Shown one piece after another: positions 37,192 to 49,815 of a DNA stretch of 64,000 nucleotides (the stretch's first letter is position 1; each line of letters begins with the position of its first letter). This stretch comes from Circinella umbellata (lineage: Eukaryota; Mucoromycota; Mucoromycetes; Mucorales; Lichtheimiaceae), in assembly GCA_025093555.1 (NCBI GenBank), contig JAIWNF010000083.1, forward strand, positions 1 to 64,000, written 5' to 3'. The position numbers and the translations under genes are program-made. The notes below the pieces were generated by a model. The model did no database searches. It was not told the DNA's origin and saw nothing but the letters and a program-made list of their open reading frames with translations.

Positions 37192-39975
37192 TTATTTTAC
37201 ACCTTGCGTTTGAAGCTTTTTATGCCTCCTTACTGCTTGTTTTTGACGTTTCTTTAAAATTTCTCCAATTTCGGGTCGTTTCTCTTTCCATGTAGTTTCA
37301 TAATCTTCTCCTTCCGTACGTTGGAATGAACCTTTAGAATCATAACCAAAACAACTCCTAAACAAATATTTTTTTTTCAAAGTGTATTAATATATACTAT
37401 CTAGTTTAAAAATTCATTCTTTTTATCAACTTACTTTTTCATTAATGAAGGATCACCTGCATGAAAGAAAAATAAAACACCTAAACCAACATGTGACTAA
37501 AAGGAAACAAATGGATTAATACTTGGCAATATGGTTTTCATATAGTGTGAAAATAAAAATTGATTTAACTTACCTCTTTGTTTTGTTTTGGTGTAAAACT
37601 AGATACTTCCGTCTCATCAAAATGATCATTGATGCCCAACATATTTCCAAATAATGGTTGACCATTATCATCATCTGCACCTGTATCTTCATCATCTCCA
37701 AATAATTTAAATGGTTCAGCTAATATGAAATCATTTGTATATTTAGATTATTAGTAGTCAGGTAAGGGAGGGTCCATAGAATCAAATCATTTTAATTTCG
37801 TACCTTCTTGTCCACCAAATAATGGTTTCATGTTTACATTTACTTCAAAATGTTTTTCTGTTGATACAACAGGCATTGCAGTCACTGGTTCTGTGTTTCC
37901 TGGTAATGGTGCTTCTATTTTGTAACAATCAAATCAATGTTAAGTTGTGTACTTTCAGGAAGAAAAACAACAGACTGCTATCTTACCATCATTATCATCA
38001 TTATCATTATGGACATGATCACTTTCATCACTTTCTTCTTCTATTGGTTTTCGTAAAAATTCATCTGCATCTTCAGCATCAGGATCATAGCGTGCTCCAA
38101 TATTCCATTGTGTTTCTTTTGGTTTACTATATAGTATAAATAAGATACAATTATTATAAATTCAACTTGACCCCAACAATTACGAAAAAAAAAATAACAT
38201 ACGTTTTTTCCACTTTTTCTTCACCAAACATAGCACGAAGTAATTCCATGGATTGATTTTTCTCTTCAATAATACTTTTCGATATATCATCTTCTGGTTC
38301 GTTATCATCCTCTGATACTTTTTTTCGAGTATTTTGTTTTTGGGTATCATCTTCATCCTCCTCTTCCTTGAATTCTTCACTTAATTTGAAACGTTCATCA
38401 CCCTTGAATTTACTTTGTAATTCTAATAATTCACGACCTTTCTCTCCTTCCAAGGCAGGATTAATTTTAATTTCTATTCAATCACACACACACACATATA
38501 TATATATGAATTAGTATATCTTTTTTTTTCCTTCTTTTAAGCATCATTGAAACCATCCACTTATTTTTTTATAAAGTTAAAAAGGGGAAGAAGGGGGTTG
38601 GACATACCAAAGTTATTTGAATCATCTTCTGAATCTGAATCAAACATCCAACTTGAATCTTTTGGAGCTGGTCTTTCTGTTGTATTTGAAACTTCTGGTT
38701 CAAGTTGTTTGTCTTTTCCTTCATCATCACTTGTTTCAAAAGTAACATGATTGAATCGTTCCTATTTTTAATATAACAAATAAATATTTTGTGGTTGAAC
38801 TCCAAGTTTTTATGAATATAAAAAAAAAACACTTACTTCGTTATCAATAGATTTTAATGATTGCTGAAGTATTTCTTGTCTTTGTTTTTCTTCTTTTATA
38901 CGTCGTTCCATGGCAGCGAGTCGTTTTTCATTATCTTTGTTCTATTTACATATAGAGCATCCCTTCTATTTAATATCCAATCTATTCAACACTTTGAAGC
39001 AAAAATTAAATAGATTTTTATGTACTCTTACCATTGTAGATGATTCATCTTCATATCGAGTATCGTTTCTGGAGATAGATGTGACATGATCCTCCTTATT
39101 GTTATCGTATGCTACTGCTTCTTCATAGTACATGGGTAATCGACTGACAGGTTTCATTTTTACATCGTCATCATATAATTTCATTAAATTATTTGGATAG
39201 AGTTTTGGATCAAATACAAGTTCTGAACCATCGGGTTTTTTAAGTCGCATATAAGCAATACCACGACCATAACGACCTTGTCGCCATCCACGTTTTGCTC
39301 TCGCAATTTTATCAGTAACTAATTTCATATCTTTTGATTCCATGACGGTTTGATTTGCTAATTGTATACGTTGTCGCTTCTTTTGTTGTTTTTCTTCTTT
39401 GATCTGTTGTTCTTTATCTTCTTTACGTTTACGTTCCATATAATCCATTTTTGCATCTTCTAAACGCATCACTTGACCTTTCCATTTAGCTCCATTATAA
39501 ATGGACATACCTAAATAGAATAGGTTAGTTATTATTTTATTTCTGTTTCCAGGAACTTTTTGTAACACTATATAAAAAAAAAGGCCTTTTTTTTTTTACT
39601 TACAACTTGCCCATTGTTTTGGTGTTGTGTTAATGTTGAAATGACCAAAACCACGACAATGTCCTGTATTATAGATATATCAAAAAAGGTGTCAACAATG
39701 TATTTTTGAACATGATACAAAAAGTTTTTTTTTTTTTTTTTTTGCTCCACTTCCAAGTAAAGTACCTTCCACATCTTTGGCAATATTAATGTCACCGATT
39801 GTGCCATAACGACTAAATCGATCTCGTAAAAGTTGATCGTTGACAGATGAATGAAGTCCACCAATATATATACGTTTCTCAATGTGATCTATTGAACCCA
39901 ATATTATTATACTTTTGTTTTTCTCTCTCTATAAGTATTTTATAATTTTGATTTCTTACCTTCACTCGTTGCCAT
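37192..39975 (-). CDS. NOL8-like nucleolar RRM protein, twelve exons
   Basis: Exons (minus strand, 5' to 3'): 39975-39960, 39888-39766, 39663-39604, 39510-39032, 38941-38837, 38761-38608, 38473-38203, 38126-37987, 37914-37804, 37719-37574, 37496-37435, 37357-37192. All join in frame; 610 residues. The N-terminus starts MATSEDHIEKRIYIGGLHSS and forms an RRM with GHCRGFGHFNI as the RNP1 strand, ending at SIYNGAKWKGQVMRLEDA. That block and the C-terminal GARYDPDAED...GLGVLFFFHAGDPSL...SCFGYD segment are characteristic of NOL8, a nucleolar factor in rRNA maturation. The middle is acidic and Lys-rich with long helices. The very short first exon (16 bp) depends on the predicted start. Confidence 0.85.
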
Positions 39976-41532
39976 TATTATTATTGAAAAAGTTATGCAA
40001 AATACAAAAAAAAAAAAAAAAAAAAATCTCTTGTAAACTCGAAAAATTTATCTGCGTTTAGGGTGGCGCTTTCAACTCTTATTATTTGTTGTCAATGTTT
40101 TTTTGCGCATAAAATATAAATAGTTTATAATACTATAGAGTTGTTTGAAAATGGTGTCAATTGTTGTTATGGGAACCATCATGACAACAACATTGCTATA
40201 CAAACAAAAACAAATATTTTAAATTATATTTTCTTTCATGGCTCTTTCAAAGGTTAATATCAATTTTCTTATTTAGATAGTTATATATCTTGAAAAGAAA
40301 AACTAACTTACTGTCATATGTATGTATCATTAATGAGTTAATTCGTTCATTGTAATAGCGTTTCAAAAAAAAGTGAGTTGTTTAAAAATGATATACTTTT
40401 TATTCCATTGAAAAAGTTTATTATGTAAACATTATATCATCATGCTTCTAGAGGGTACCATCCAACAAAGTTGAGTATTTATTCTATATACAAAAAATAC
40501 ACGTATAAAAATACATATTCAAACATGGGTTAAAGATTTATTATCATAGATAGTCGACAAGTATAATAAAAGTTGAAATTTATTTTAAGATGAGATATGA
40601 TAACTTGTTTTCCACGTTGAATTTTAATTAAAAAAAAAATACCAAAAATATCAATCATGGTATTTGAATTCTTATTTTGGAAGTTAAACTAAAAGGAGGA
40701 GAGAAGATTCTTGGCACTCTTTAAGTGATACGTTGATACTTTTTTGTTTCCATTAACGAAACAAAGCTTATTTCATGAATACCATGTTCTCTCTCTCTCC
40801 CCCCCTCTATCGCCATATTATTGAAACTGTATAAATATATTATTTTGATCACAAGAAGAATGAAATTAGATTTATAGTTAATAAGACCCCAAGCCCATTT
40901 TATGAAAATGTTTATTTTGTCATGAGTTGAATATAGAAACATTTATATATTGTAAAGAGGTATCATGTTTAAGTAATTTGAGGGCTTTTTAACATGTGTA
41001 ACTATTTCTTACATCAGCCCCTCAATTTCTTTCCTATGGATTTATTCGTTAACAATAATGATCTTTGTAAATATACTTGTAATAAGAAGCAAAAAAAAAA
41101 ACCTGTTTTTCATGCCATAGAATTAATATTATATGAAAATAAGACAAACAAACATATTTTACAATACCATTCAAAGCTGAGCCTCTTTTTTCTTTTGTGG
41201 CTCGTGTGACGGGATCTTCATAACAAAACACAATCTTTCTTTTTCTAAACAAAAAATGCTACCCTACTTGATTATTCATATTGATAAAATAGAATAAATG
41301 GGGGGTTTCCATCATGTTATATTTAAAAACAAGTAACCATTTTATATAAAAATAAACATGGACTGTTAAGAGATATAAGATTGTATTACCAAGTCAATTT
41401 TCCTAAGATTCCAGAACATTTTTATCTTTATTTGGGTTTTACAAGTTTAAATAATTGCATAAAGGGACGGGCATCACAGCAGGTTTGTTACCTTAATAAG
41501 AAAAATCAACAAATATAGAAGAAACATTTATA
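39976..41532. other. Intergenic before the mariner element
   Basis: AT-rich 5' flank of the NOL8-like gene. No supported gene on either strand. Confidence 0.55.
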
Positions 41533-43253
41533 CAGTGCTCACGGTACCAATTTGCGCGATTTTAAATGTTTTTGCGGTCCTCGGTATATCATTTTGCGTT
41601 AATTTAATTGGTCAATTTGCGCTCAGTGTCAAATCATTTTGCGGTGAACTTGTACCTGAATTTGCGTTAGTTGTCAGGTTATTTGCATTTTTTTTTTCTT
41701 CTATATAACTTTTATTATGTACTCAATTACTGGAAAAATATTGTTCGAGAATGGTCAGGGAGACATTTTTGACGAAAATGGAAACGAAGCAATGGACTGG
41801 GAGGAGAATGTCAATCCTTTCAACACTGAGAAGTTGAGTAACTTCACTCAATATTCTGGGAATCAACCCCCAGATTTCGACATGAGTGATCCAGAACTTA
41901 CCGAACGAATGGAAGACATAGAAAGGGATATACTGAGAACTAATAAGGATGGGAACAAGTATGCTGATTACTCTGATAGTCAAAAAACTTTATTCGTTTA
42001 TTATTTGAAGATTAAGCTTCTTAGTGCTGCTGCCGCAGCTAGAAAAGCTGCAATCAATGTGCGTACAGGACAAGATTGGGCCAAGAAATTTAGGGAAGAC
42101 CCTGATTGGAATATATACGAAAAGCGTACCAATAAAACCGATACTAAAAAAAGTCAGCTTCGAGAGGAACACAAAGAGCATCTTATACATTTTTTTGATG
42201 AATATCCTCATGCACGAGTTTCCGATGCCGTTGATGAACTCACCAAAAGCTTTGAAGGCTTTAGCCTGAAAGAAACTGTTGTTGGAAAATTTATCTCAAC
42301 TGAATGTAATCTAAGTATCAAAAAAGTTACTCGCCATCCAGTTGCCAGAAATCAAAATGCCAAGGTTATAGAGAGACGTGAATGGGTTGAAAAATGGTCA
42401 AAAACGGATATGGATTATACGAAAAATTGTATTTTTATTGATGAAAGTGGATTCGACATTAATATGAAGCCATCTACAGCAAGATCTGCTCGAGGTACTC
42501 CAGCAATTGTTACGACACCTTCAGCTAAAGCAGCCAGTCATACTATCCTTGGTGCAATCTGTGTTCTTGGGGTGGTAAATATAGAAATCCGTGTCCCTTT
42601 AACACCCAAAAGAATCAAAGTTGCTGGAGCCAGGAAACGAAAGGCAACTGCTGCCACAAGCAAAAGCCAAGGCGGAACAAATGCAGGTCACTATACGAAC
42701 TTCATTAAAAAAACCATGGATGAGATGGACAAGTATCCTCAATTTAAGGGATTTTATATGGTTATGGATAATTCGCCTATTCATGGAAAAAATGGTGAAC
42801 TTACCCAATTAATTGAACATAGAGGTTACAAATGCGTGTATCTTCCACCTTATTCCCCTGAGCTTAACCCCATTGAACAATTCTGGGCAATTGTTAAAGG
42901 GAAGGTAAGACGTAGTCAGTTTGGGAATACAGAAGATCTGAAAACAAGAATTTCAGAGGCATGCGACAAAGTTCCCCGAAAGCATTTGTACAATTTTGCA
43001 CAGCATTCTGTTAACGTATTTGAAGATTGTTTAAAAGAACTCTCTGTATGAGCTTTCATACTGTAATAAAATTACGCTAATTAACTTAAATAAAAACGCA
43101 TTTTGATATACTCATTTTCCGTGAATTGGGATTCTTGGCAGCGCAATTTGAATTTTCACTCAACGCAAATTGACCAATCAATTTTACGTAAATTGATAAT
43201 TAAAAGTACGCTAAAACATTTAACATCACGCAAATTGGTACCGTGAGCACTGT
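41533..43253 (+). mobile_element. Complete Tc1/mariner element, 1,721 bp
   Basis: Terminal inverted repeats begin CAGTGCTCACGGTACCAATT at both ends and stay paired, with few mismatches, for about 38 bp. TA dinucleotides flank both sides (41531-41532, 43254-43255). A second inverted pair lies inside: AATTGGTCAATTTGCG at 41607-41622 against CGCAAATTGACCAAT at 43164-43178. The left end carries six TTTGCG motifs at 41551, 41571, 41593, 41616, 41638 and 41661. The transposase frame between is uninterrupted, so the copy may still be mobile. Confidence 0.95.
41717..43051 (+). CDS. Tc1/mariner transposase, DD35E
   Basis: 444 residues in one exon. A divergent acidic N-terminus (1-80) precedes helix-turn-helix-like DNA-binding regions (about 85-210). 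The catalytic core has Asp242 (FIDESGFD), Asp351 (MVMDNSPIHG) and Glu387 (PPYSPELNPIEQFW), with 35 residues between the last Asp and the Glu. This triad cuts and rejoins the element at TA sites. A Lys/Arg/Ala-rich insert (about 298-318, RIKVAGARKRKA) sits between the first and second Asp; the relic at 32528-33190 has a similar but longer one. Starting at 41717 uses the first ATG of the frame inside the element. Confidence 0.93.
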   Translation: MYSITGKILFENGQGDIFDENGNEAMDWEENVNPFNTEKLSNFTQYSGNQPPDFDMSDPELTERMEDIERDILRTNKDGNKYADYSDSQKTLFVYYLKIKLLSAAAAARKAAINVRTGQDWAKKFREDPDWNIYEKRTNKTDTKKSQLREEHKEHLIHFFDEYPHARVSDAVDELTKSFEGFSLKETVVGKFISTECNLSIKKVTRHPVARNQNAKVIERREWVEKWSKTDMDYTKNCIFIDESGFDINMKPSTARSARGTPAIVTTPSAKAASHTILGAICVLGVVNIEIRVPLTPKRIKVAGARKRKATAATSKSQGGTNAGHYTNFIKKTMDEMDKYPQFKGFYMVMDNSPIHGKNGELTQLIEHRGYKCVYLPPYSPELNPIEQFWAIVKGKVRRSQFGNTEDLKTRISEACDKVPRKHLYNFAQHSVNVFEDCLKELSV

Positions 43254-43255
43254 AT

Positions 43256-43662
43256 AAAAAAAACCTCCTAAATATAGGTGTGTGGTTTTTTTTTTTTTTT
43301 TTTTGTATAAAAAATAAAAATATGGATGGAGGGGAATATTACAAAAGAAAAAGGTCCACATAATATCTACTGGTTAAAGAGAAGAAAGAAAGAAAGAAAA
43401 AGAGAAATAAATAAATTATATGATATAAAGAAATATATATATGTGACAAGAGAAAGGGGGGGAAAGCAGGAGGAGGATGAGGTTGTAAAAAGTATATGTT
43501 GAGTTGGGGCGGAGGGGAGGACGGGATAATGCTTATCTATTATAATCGTTACTTTATTATTATTTGATTCGGAGAATGCTTATTAAAAGATTTGATAATT
43601 GTATCCGTAGAAAAAGAAAAAAAAAATAAGCTTGGCTATTGACTTTCCGCGTTTTTTTTTTT
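43256..43662. other. Spacer after the mariner element
   Basis: Homopolymer and GA-rich tracts; 3' flank of the glycosyltransferase gene. No gene. Confidence 0.5.
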
Positions 43663-45288
43663 TTACCGCTCTGATTGATGTGTTTCAACCAATCTACTTG
43701 ATGTATTTTCATTCGAACTAGAATCATGATAATAATAAGGTTGTGTTCCATGTCCATCCACATTCGCTAATTCTTGACGATAAGTAGGATAAGGATGATT
43801 TTGTTGTTGTTGTTGTAAATAATGTTGACGTTCTTGTTGTGCTGGTGTATTCATTTGGGACATTTCAATCTTTACAGGATGATTTGGATCATCTTCATCT
43901 TCATCATCTTCTTTAATATCAGCTGCTAATGTTGTTCCAACACCTGCACGAGTACCCCAACCAACCTATATATAAATAAATAGAATGCATATCAATAATC
44001 TTTTCCTCCTTTTTTTTTTCCACTTTCTTGATCCCTTCCCCTTGTTGTTGTTGTTGTTGTTTACCTCGTGCAATGTAAATAAAGCATAAATCTTCATAAT
44101 AGCAAAATAATAATTAAAAATTAACCAGAATGGAATCACCCAAATATCCAATGGACGACGTAAAAAGTGAGGAAACAATTTCAATGCACGAGTGAATAAT
44201 AACCAACAAATATAAGAGACAGCAATATTCCAACCAGGTAATGGATTTTCAGTAGGTGGAATAAAAATAGTTTGTTTGACAGCATACACAGTGACTAATG
44301 CAGGACCGGCTAATAAAGTAATGGGATTAAAAATCTTGTCAAGCATAGTAAAAGCAACATAAGGATGACGACGCCAAATATAACGTTCAGTAAATAAAGA
44401 ACGGAAATCTGAACGCCATGTATTACGAGTCCAACGAAGTACTTGCTTTAAGAAACGCCAATTGTTTTTAAAGGTAGAATCCAACTCAGCCTCATCACAA
44501 ATTTGTGCATAGGTATTCCAACCATGCGAATACATCCATCGTGTCAAAAACTTGTCATCACCTGAATTCAATGGATATTTGCCGAGCCACAGATCATTTG
44601 TAAAACAATATTGAAAAGCTGGATCTTTTAAAATCAAAGTACGATAAGCAGCTGTACGACCTGATAAACAACAGATACCACCATCAATGTGCGTAGAGGC
44701 AGCAATTTCAATATTACGACTTGTTAAACGATAACCAGCCAAAATTTCCCACATGGTTTGATGACCTCCTGGATCGACGGCATGTACTTTTTGACTTGTT
44801 CCAACACCACCCATCTTTAAATCTTCAAAACAGGCTAAAATATAATCCAACATGGTAGGTTTCCAAATAGCATCATCGTCTGCAAATACTAAAATTTCTG
44901 TGGATGTTGCATTGATACCAGCCACCATTTGTAATCGTTTATTGGCTTTAGGTACAGTTAATACACGAATGCGTTCAGGATCGACTTCATTCGCCAGTTC
45001 TTGTAATGGACCACGCATTTTTGTTTCAGTAATAATAACAATTTCTTTAGGTTTACAAGCAAGCCAACTACGTGCAGCAATCTTGAATTCTTCACCTGCG
45101 TCAATGGTAGGTACAATAATAGTTACATCTTCTTCCGAATTATAAGTTGGATTAGGTTTAGGTCGTCGAGGTTTATATATTAACCAAGCAATAACACGAA
45201 TAAAGAACCAAAGATAACGATAGACACCAATGATTCCAAGAGGAAGAAAGAAGGGTAGCAAGCCCGTATCATTTGTTAGATACAACAT
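43663..45288 (-). CDS. Processive family 2 glycosyltransferase (polysaccharide synthase)
   Basis: Exon 1 is 45288-44065. The intron is 44064-43966 (GTAAAC...TAG). Exon 2 is 43965-43663. The product is 508 residues. A membrane helix (about 10-38) is followed by a GT2 fold: IIVPTIDAGEEF, VFADDDA (Asp137-139), SGDDKFLTRW (Asp244-245) and QVLRW (282-286), the D,D,D,QxxRW set of processive synthases such as hyaluronan- and Cps1-type enzymes. Further membrane segments lie between about 300 and 405. The cytosolic tail starts VGWGTRAGVG and continues acidic, then Gln/Asn/Ser-rich. It likely makes a cell-surface polysaccharide from a nucleotide sugar at the plasma membrane; the sugar cannot be told. 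Confidence 0.9.
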
Positions 45289-46204
45289 GGCTGCTTGATA
45301 TAGATTTTATTTTCTTTAATAGAAAATTGAGGGGAGGGAGGAAAGAAGTGGTTTGCAAAAGAGAAAGAAAAAGAATTTTTTGAGGGAAAAAAAGATAAAA
45401 ATATAAAAAAAAATCGAGCGTTACTTTTTTCGGGATTGGTGTTACTCAATTCTCAATAAGAGTTTGTACTCCCCGCCTTTCTCTTTGTTTATTTATTTTT
45501 ACTTTTGGAGCACCACAAAAAAAAAAAAAGTTTATTTTTATCTCTCTCTCTCTCCTTGAAAAACTTGATAAAAATTGATTGTTTTCAAGAGCCCTTTTAT
45601 TATTTAGGTTCAAAAAATTCTATGGATGACTTAAAAGCGATTGTTCCTTTTCCCTCTACCTTCCCCTTCCCTTAACAAGATCAATGTATCTTAAATGACG
45701 AATTTTTTTTTCTTTTTTTTTTTATAAATATAAACAGAAAATATAGAAAGTTATGAGAAAAAAAAAAAAACCTTGCAGATAAGAATCACAAAGATCGACC
45801 GCATATTACATCTGTGGTTTTACATGAGGCTGTGTAAGAACCAAACAAACATACATGAACTTTAAAAAATATATATATCCTCCCCCTCAAAGTTATGAAA
45901 CATTTTTAATCTAAAAAAACTCATTCAATTCTACTTTCTACTTTTGATCTTTCTGTAAGATTTCTTTTTTCCAAAGTAAGTGGGCAACCCATTATTTGTT
46001 GAGAGTCTGAGTTAATACCTCCTTAAAATATATATAATCGATATGTGATGACATAAATAATGCAAGAAAACTTACATGCAATTCCCCCCGCCTGAACCAC
46101 TGCAAGGGAGAGAAATCACATTGAAGAAATATTTTCATTGTTGTGGAGTACGTAATCTTCATAACTCTAAAACAAACGAGCTTTTTTTATTTACTTTATG
46201 ATTT
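45289..46204. other. Intergenic
   Basis: Promoter side of the glycosyltransferase and 3' flank of the NIF-domain gene. AT-rich with homopolymers; no gene seen. Confidence 0.5.
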
Positions 46205-47570
46205 TTACAACTTTGTAGTTTCAAGTTGTTGTTCTATCTTTCTCATTTCCTCTTCATGTTGATCTTCTTTCTTCTTGTTCTTTTGTTGTTTGGTTGGATT
46301 GAAATCATGTAATTTTCTACCTTCTTGACCAAATATATAATGATATGCCTTGAAATCATCCTCCTTGATGTGATCTTTATTTTGTGTAGAATCCATACTT
46401 TGAAAGGGTTCTTTTGACATAAAATAACATACATTACTTTGCGTGCGTAAGCGTTCTAAATAGTCAATCACATGTAATAATTCATCTTCCCCGTATTTTA
46501 AAAAGTGAGGAGACGTGTGATCAAATTCACACAAATGAATACTATTATAAGGTTGCATAATGGCTTTTGCAGGTGAATCATCAATTAAAATAGTATTGGT
46601 AGCATCAAATTCATTGTCATCTCCCAATCCTTTCCACACGATTTCCAAATCTTTGATCGTTTGTGATTTTCGATTATAATTGGTTCTGGACAAGTTAAAA
46701 TAACGTCGATCCCACATACGTAATAAGTCGCCTTCATACTCTCCAAATAATTGACACATGTGAGTGACGGAATGAGGTTGTGCAGAACTCCATACCATCA
46801 CTTTAAAATATTTGAAAATATAATCAAGGAATCTATCTTGATAAGGTCGAACATACATACTTTGTCGATTCGTTGTACGACTTGCCTATATATATATCAA
46901 CCCCACCCCCATTTTTATATGATTAGTTTTTTTTTTTTCATATATATATTATATAATATTGTATTATATTTTTTTTTACCAATGTGCCATTTAAATCAAG
47001 AATAATCAATTTCTTTTTCTTATCCATAGGGTCCGTCAATGGTTTCGAAGGTTCTTGACTTAAAGTCAAATAACTTGAACTAGGCGTTTGTTTATCAATA
47101 GAAGAAAGTGACGATTCTAAACTTTTTTCAATATAATTTTCATTAAATGAAGTCCATTCTTTTACTTGTCTGGGGGTTTGAATGATTGTTTTTGGTGTAT
47201 AATGGCGATTGTTTTGGTATTGATTATACATTGAGTTGAATCCACCACGACCCCGTGTTCGTCTTCGTCCACCACGATCATGAACATGGATGGTATTAGA
47301 TGAAGAAGCAATGATGGAACTGTCGGTCATGAAAGATCGTTTGTTATTATTATACTGATAAAAAGGAGTAAAAGACAAAGAAAAGGACCGACTGTTGTTA
47401 TTGCTGCGCAAATTATACTTGTTATCATACCTCCATGGGTCACGTGTATTATTCTTTTGATAATAACAATAATTATAGTCTCCTTTTGTTGACAGTGTAT
47501 GATAATAATAGTGTTGTCGTTGCTGTTGTCGTTGACAATAATAAAATAAATTATGCCATTTCCTCCGCCG

Positions 47571-47604
<34 letters not shown>

Positions 47605-47891
47605 AATAGTACAGGTTTTAATAAACGTCGTCTTTTTTCATAATCATATACATTGCCAAGGTGATAATGATGTCCATGACATGAGTGAGTGGATCTTTTT
47701 TGTAATAGTGGGTTTGTTGGATATTTGGGTATACTATACTTTTTAATCACTTGAATATTCCAAAAAGAGAAAGTAGAATACCAGACACTGGATGTCTGGT
47801 AAAGTCGTTGTTGATAGTGTTTAAATACTAGTATTTTGAAAATAATAGATGTAATAGAAAAGAGGGAAAAAAAAAACCTTGGAGGAAACAA
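46205..47891 (-). CDS. FCP1/NIF-type HAD protein with DLNGTL motif
   Basis: Exon 1 is 47891-46980. The intron is 46979-46886 (GTAAAA...TAG). Exon 2 is 46885-46205. The product is 530 residues if the first ATG is used. The N-terminal ~230 residues are Gln/Asn/Arg/Tyr-rich and disordered, with a poly-Gln run; an in-frame Met at about 47330 is an alternative start. The NIF domain starts at KLIILDLNGTL (Asp299, Asn301), then YVRPYQDRFLDYI, VMVWSSAQPHSV and ILIDDSPAKA. In FCP1/SCP phosphatases motif I is DxDxT; here the second Asp is Asn. DLNGTL variants are, to my knowledge, known in fungal relatives, so this is probably a subfamily feature, but the activity is uncertain. The C-terminus is a Lys/Glu coil. 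Confidence 0.82.
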
Positions 47892-48269
47892 TTGACAGAC
47901 CGCATTGATTCCCTACCCCACCCCATGTTCTTCTCAACATTTAGAAAAAGTGGGATATATGTACTACTTTTATATAATGAACCATAAAACTCAAAACAGG
48001 AAAATAAAGACTTTTTTTTTATAATAATAAATTATATATAAAATGTATAATAATAATAAAAATAGAATAAAAGAGCTGTTTTCTACAGTTTCTTTTTTAA
48101 CAATATCTCTTTTTTTTTTATCTTGTAAATGATACAATTTTGCAAAAAAGGGCTTTTATATATATATAAAAAAAAGGGGGGGGGGAGAAAGGATACACAC
48201 AATATGCAATATAAAAGATTATGAAAGAGAAAAAAAGAAAAGTTTTAAGGAATTATATATATATTTTTC
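47892..48269. other. Spacer
   Basis: AT-rich, with a poly-G tract near 48177. No gene. Confidence 0.5.
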
Positions 48270-49778
48270 TTAAGATTGCTTGCATTCAGGTGCATTTTCA
48301 CCCTTGGTAGGTTGCTAAAATAAAATAAAAATGAATCGTGTTTAATTACTATCTATCTATCTCAAAAAAAAAAGAAACCCCCAACAAGAACAAATCTATT
48401 CCGCCCTAGTCTCCCCCCCCCAACACACACATCACACACACACACACAAATAAATATTGAATACTATATATTACCTTGCCATCGTCATCGTCATCATCGT
48501 CACTTTCATCTTCATCATCATCATCTTCAGAATCATCTTCATCATCATAGAAATCATCTTCAAAATCATCATCTCCTTCAAAATCTTCATATTCCAAAGC
48601 TTTACCAGTGAAATAATCAACGGCATGAGGAATAATCTTATCCTTGAATTCTTCACCTACAAATAAAAATATAGATAATTAGTTTTCCCAGCGTTTATGC
48701 ATAAATGAATGAGAGAAAGAATGTATTTACCCATTTCATAATCAGCTTCTAATTTAGCATCTAAACCTTCAGCTTCTTCTTCGTCAAGTTCTTCGTTTTC
48801 ACCGGGGAAAACAGGTGGACTGAAGAAAGTAAAGAAAGTATCAGCAGGAACAGTACGTTTGACAACACGAGTCTTGTTGGTACCTAAAATTTATTATTAA
48901 AAGAAGAAAAAAAAAACAGGGTATCTTTCTTAATATACTTCTTTTTCCCCATTCCCCCTTTTTTTTTATATATTACCCTTGTGACGTTGCTTCTTAGTTT
49001 CAACAGTGACAGTTAAATCTTTGCCTTCTTTCCAATTGATCTTGGAACCTTCAGCATGATCATAAACAAAATCACCTCCTTGAGCATGTTCTTGATAATA
49101 ATAAGTCTTCATAAGAGACTTATCAGTGAAATAATCATTTTCATCAAATACAAATTCAAGTTTGAAACCAGGTTTATCCATATAAGACATACGAACATCC
49201 ACCAAATGTTTCAAAACATCTTCATCTTCATCAGTAATGGATTCACCGATTTGAGGATGATTCTTTAAAGCAGTCAACCAAAATTCAGGAATACCCTTTA
49301 CATCAGTTGCCTCTTCATCATCATTATTCTTTGATTGTTCTTTCTTTTCTTGTTCTTCAGCCTTATCTTCTTCTTCTTCTTGTTCTTCTTCATCCACTTT
49401 TTTACCCGCTTCCACTTCTTGTTCAGTAGGTTCATATTGACCCACGACTACTTGAGCACGTTTAGCATACAATGGTTTATAAAGTTCCAAATATTTCTTT
49501 TCTAAAGCTAAGACTTCTTCTTGGAATTTTCCTTCCAATTCAGCATGTTGTGATTGCAAATATTTTAAACCATTGATACGACGCTTGACGGGTTCAGGAA
49601 GGGATTCAATATATCCAGAGGATTGACCGACAAGAGTACCTAATTTACCTTGTAACATACTAATTAAAGCAGGGTTACTAGTAAATGCTCCAGCTAAAGC
49701 ATTTGATTTGCCAGAGGCGCCTAGAAAAGAGAGAAAAAAAAACATTTTATTTTTCTAGTCAGATAATATCCTAAAATA

Positions 49779-49815
<37 letters not shown>

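Noticed and set aside
41600..41622. A relationship between GGTCAATTTGCG of the mariner element and GTGACCAATTGA of the 177 bp element.
   Set aside because: The overlap is limited to a short GACCAATT-like core and could be chance; the ends of the two elements differ.
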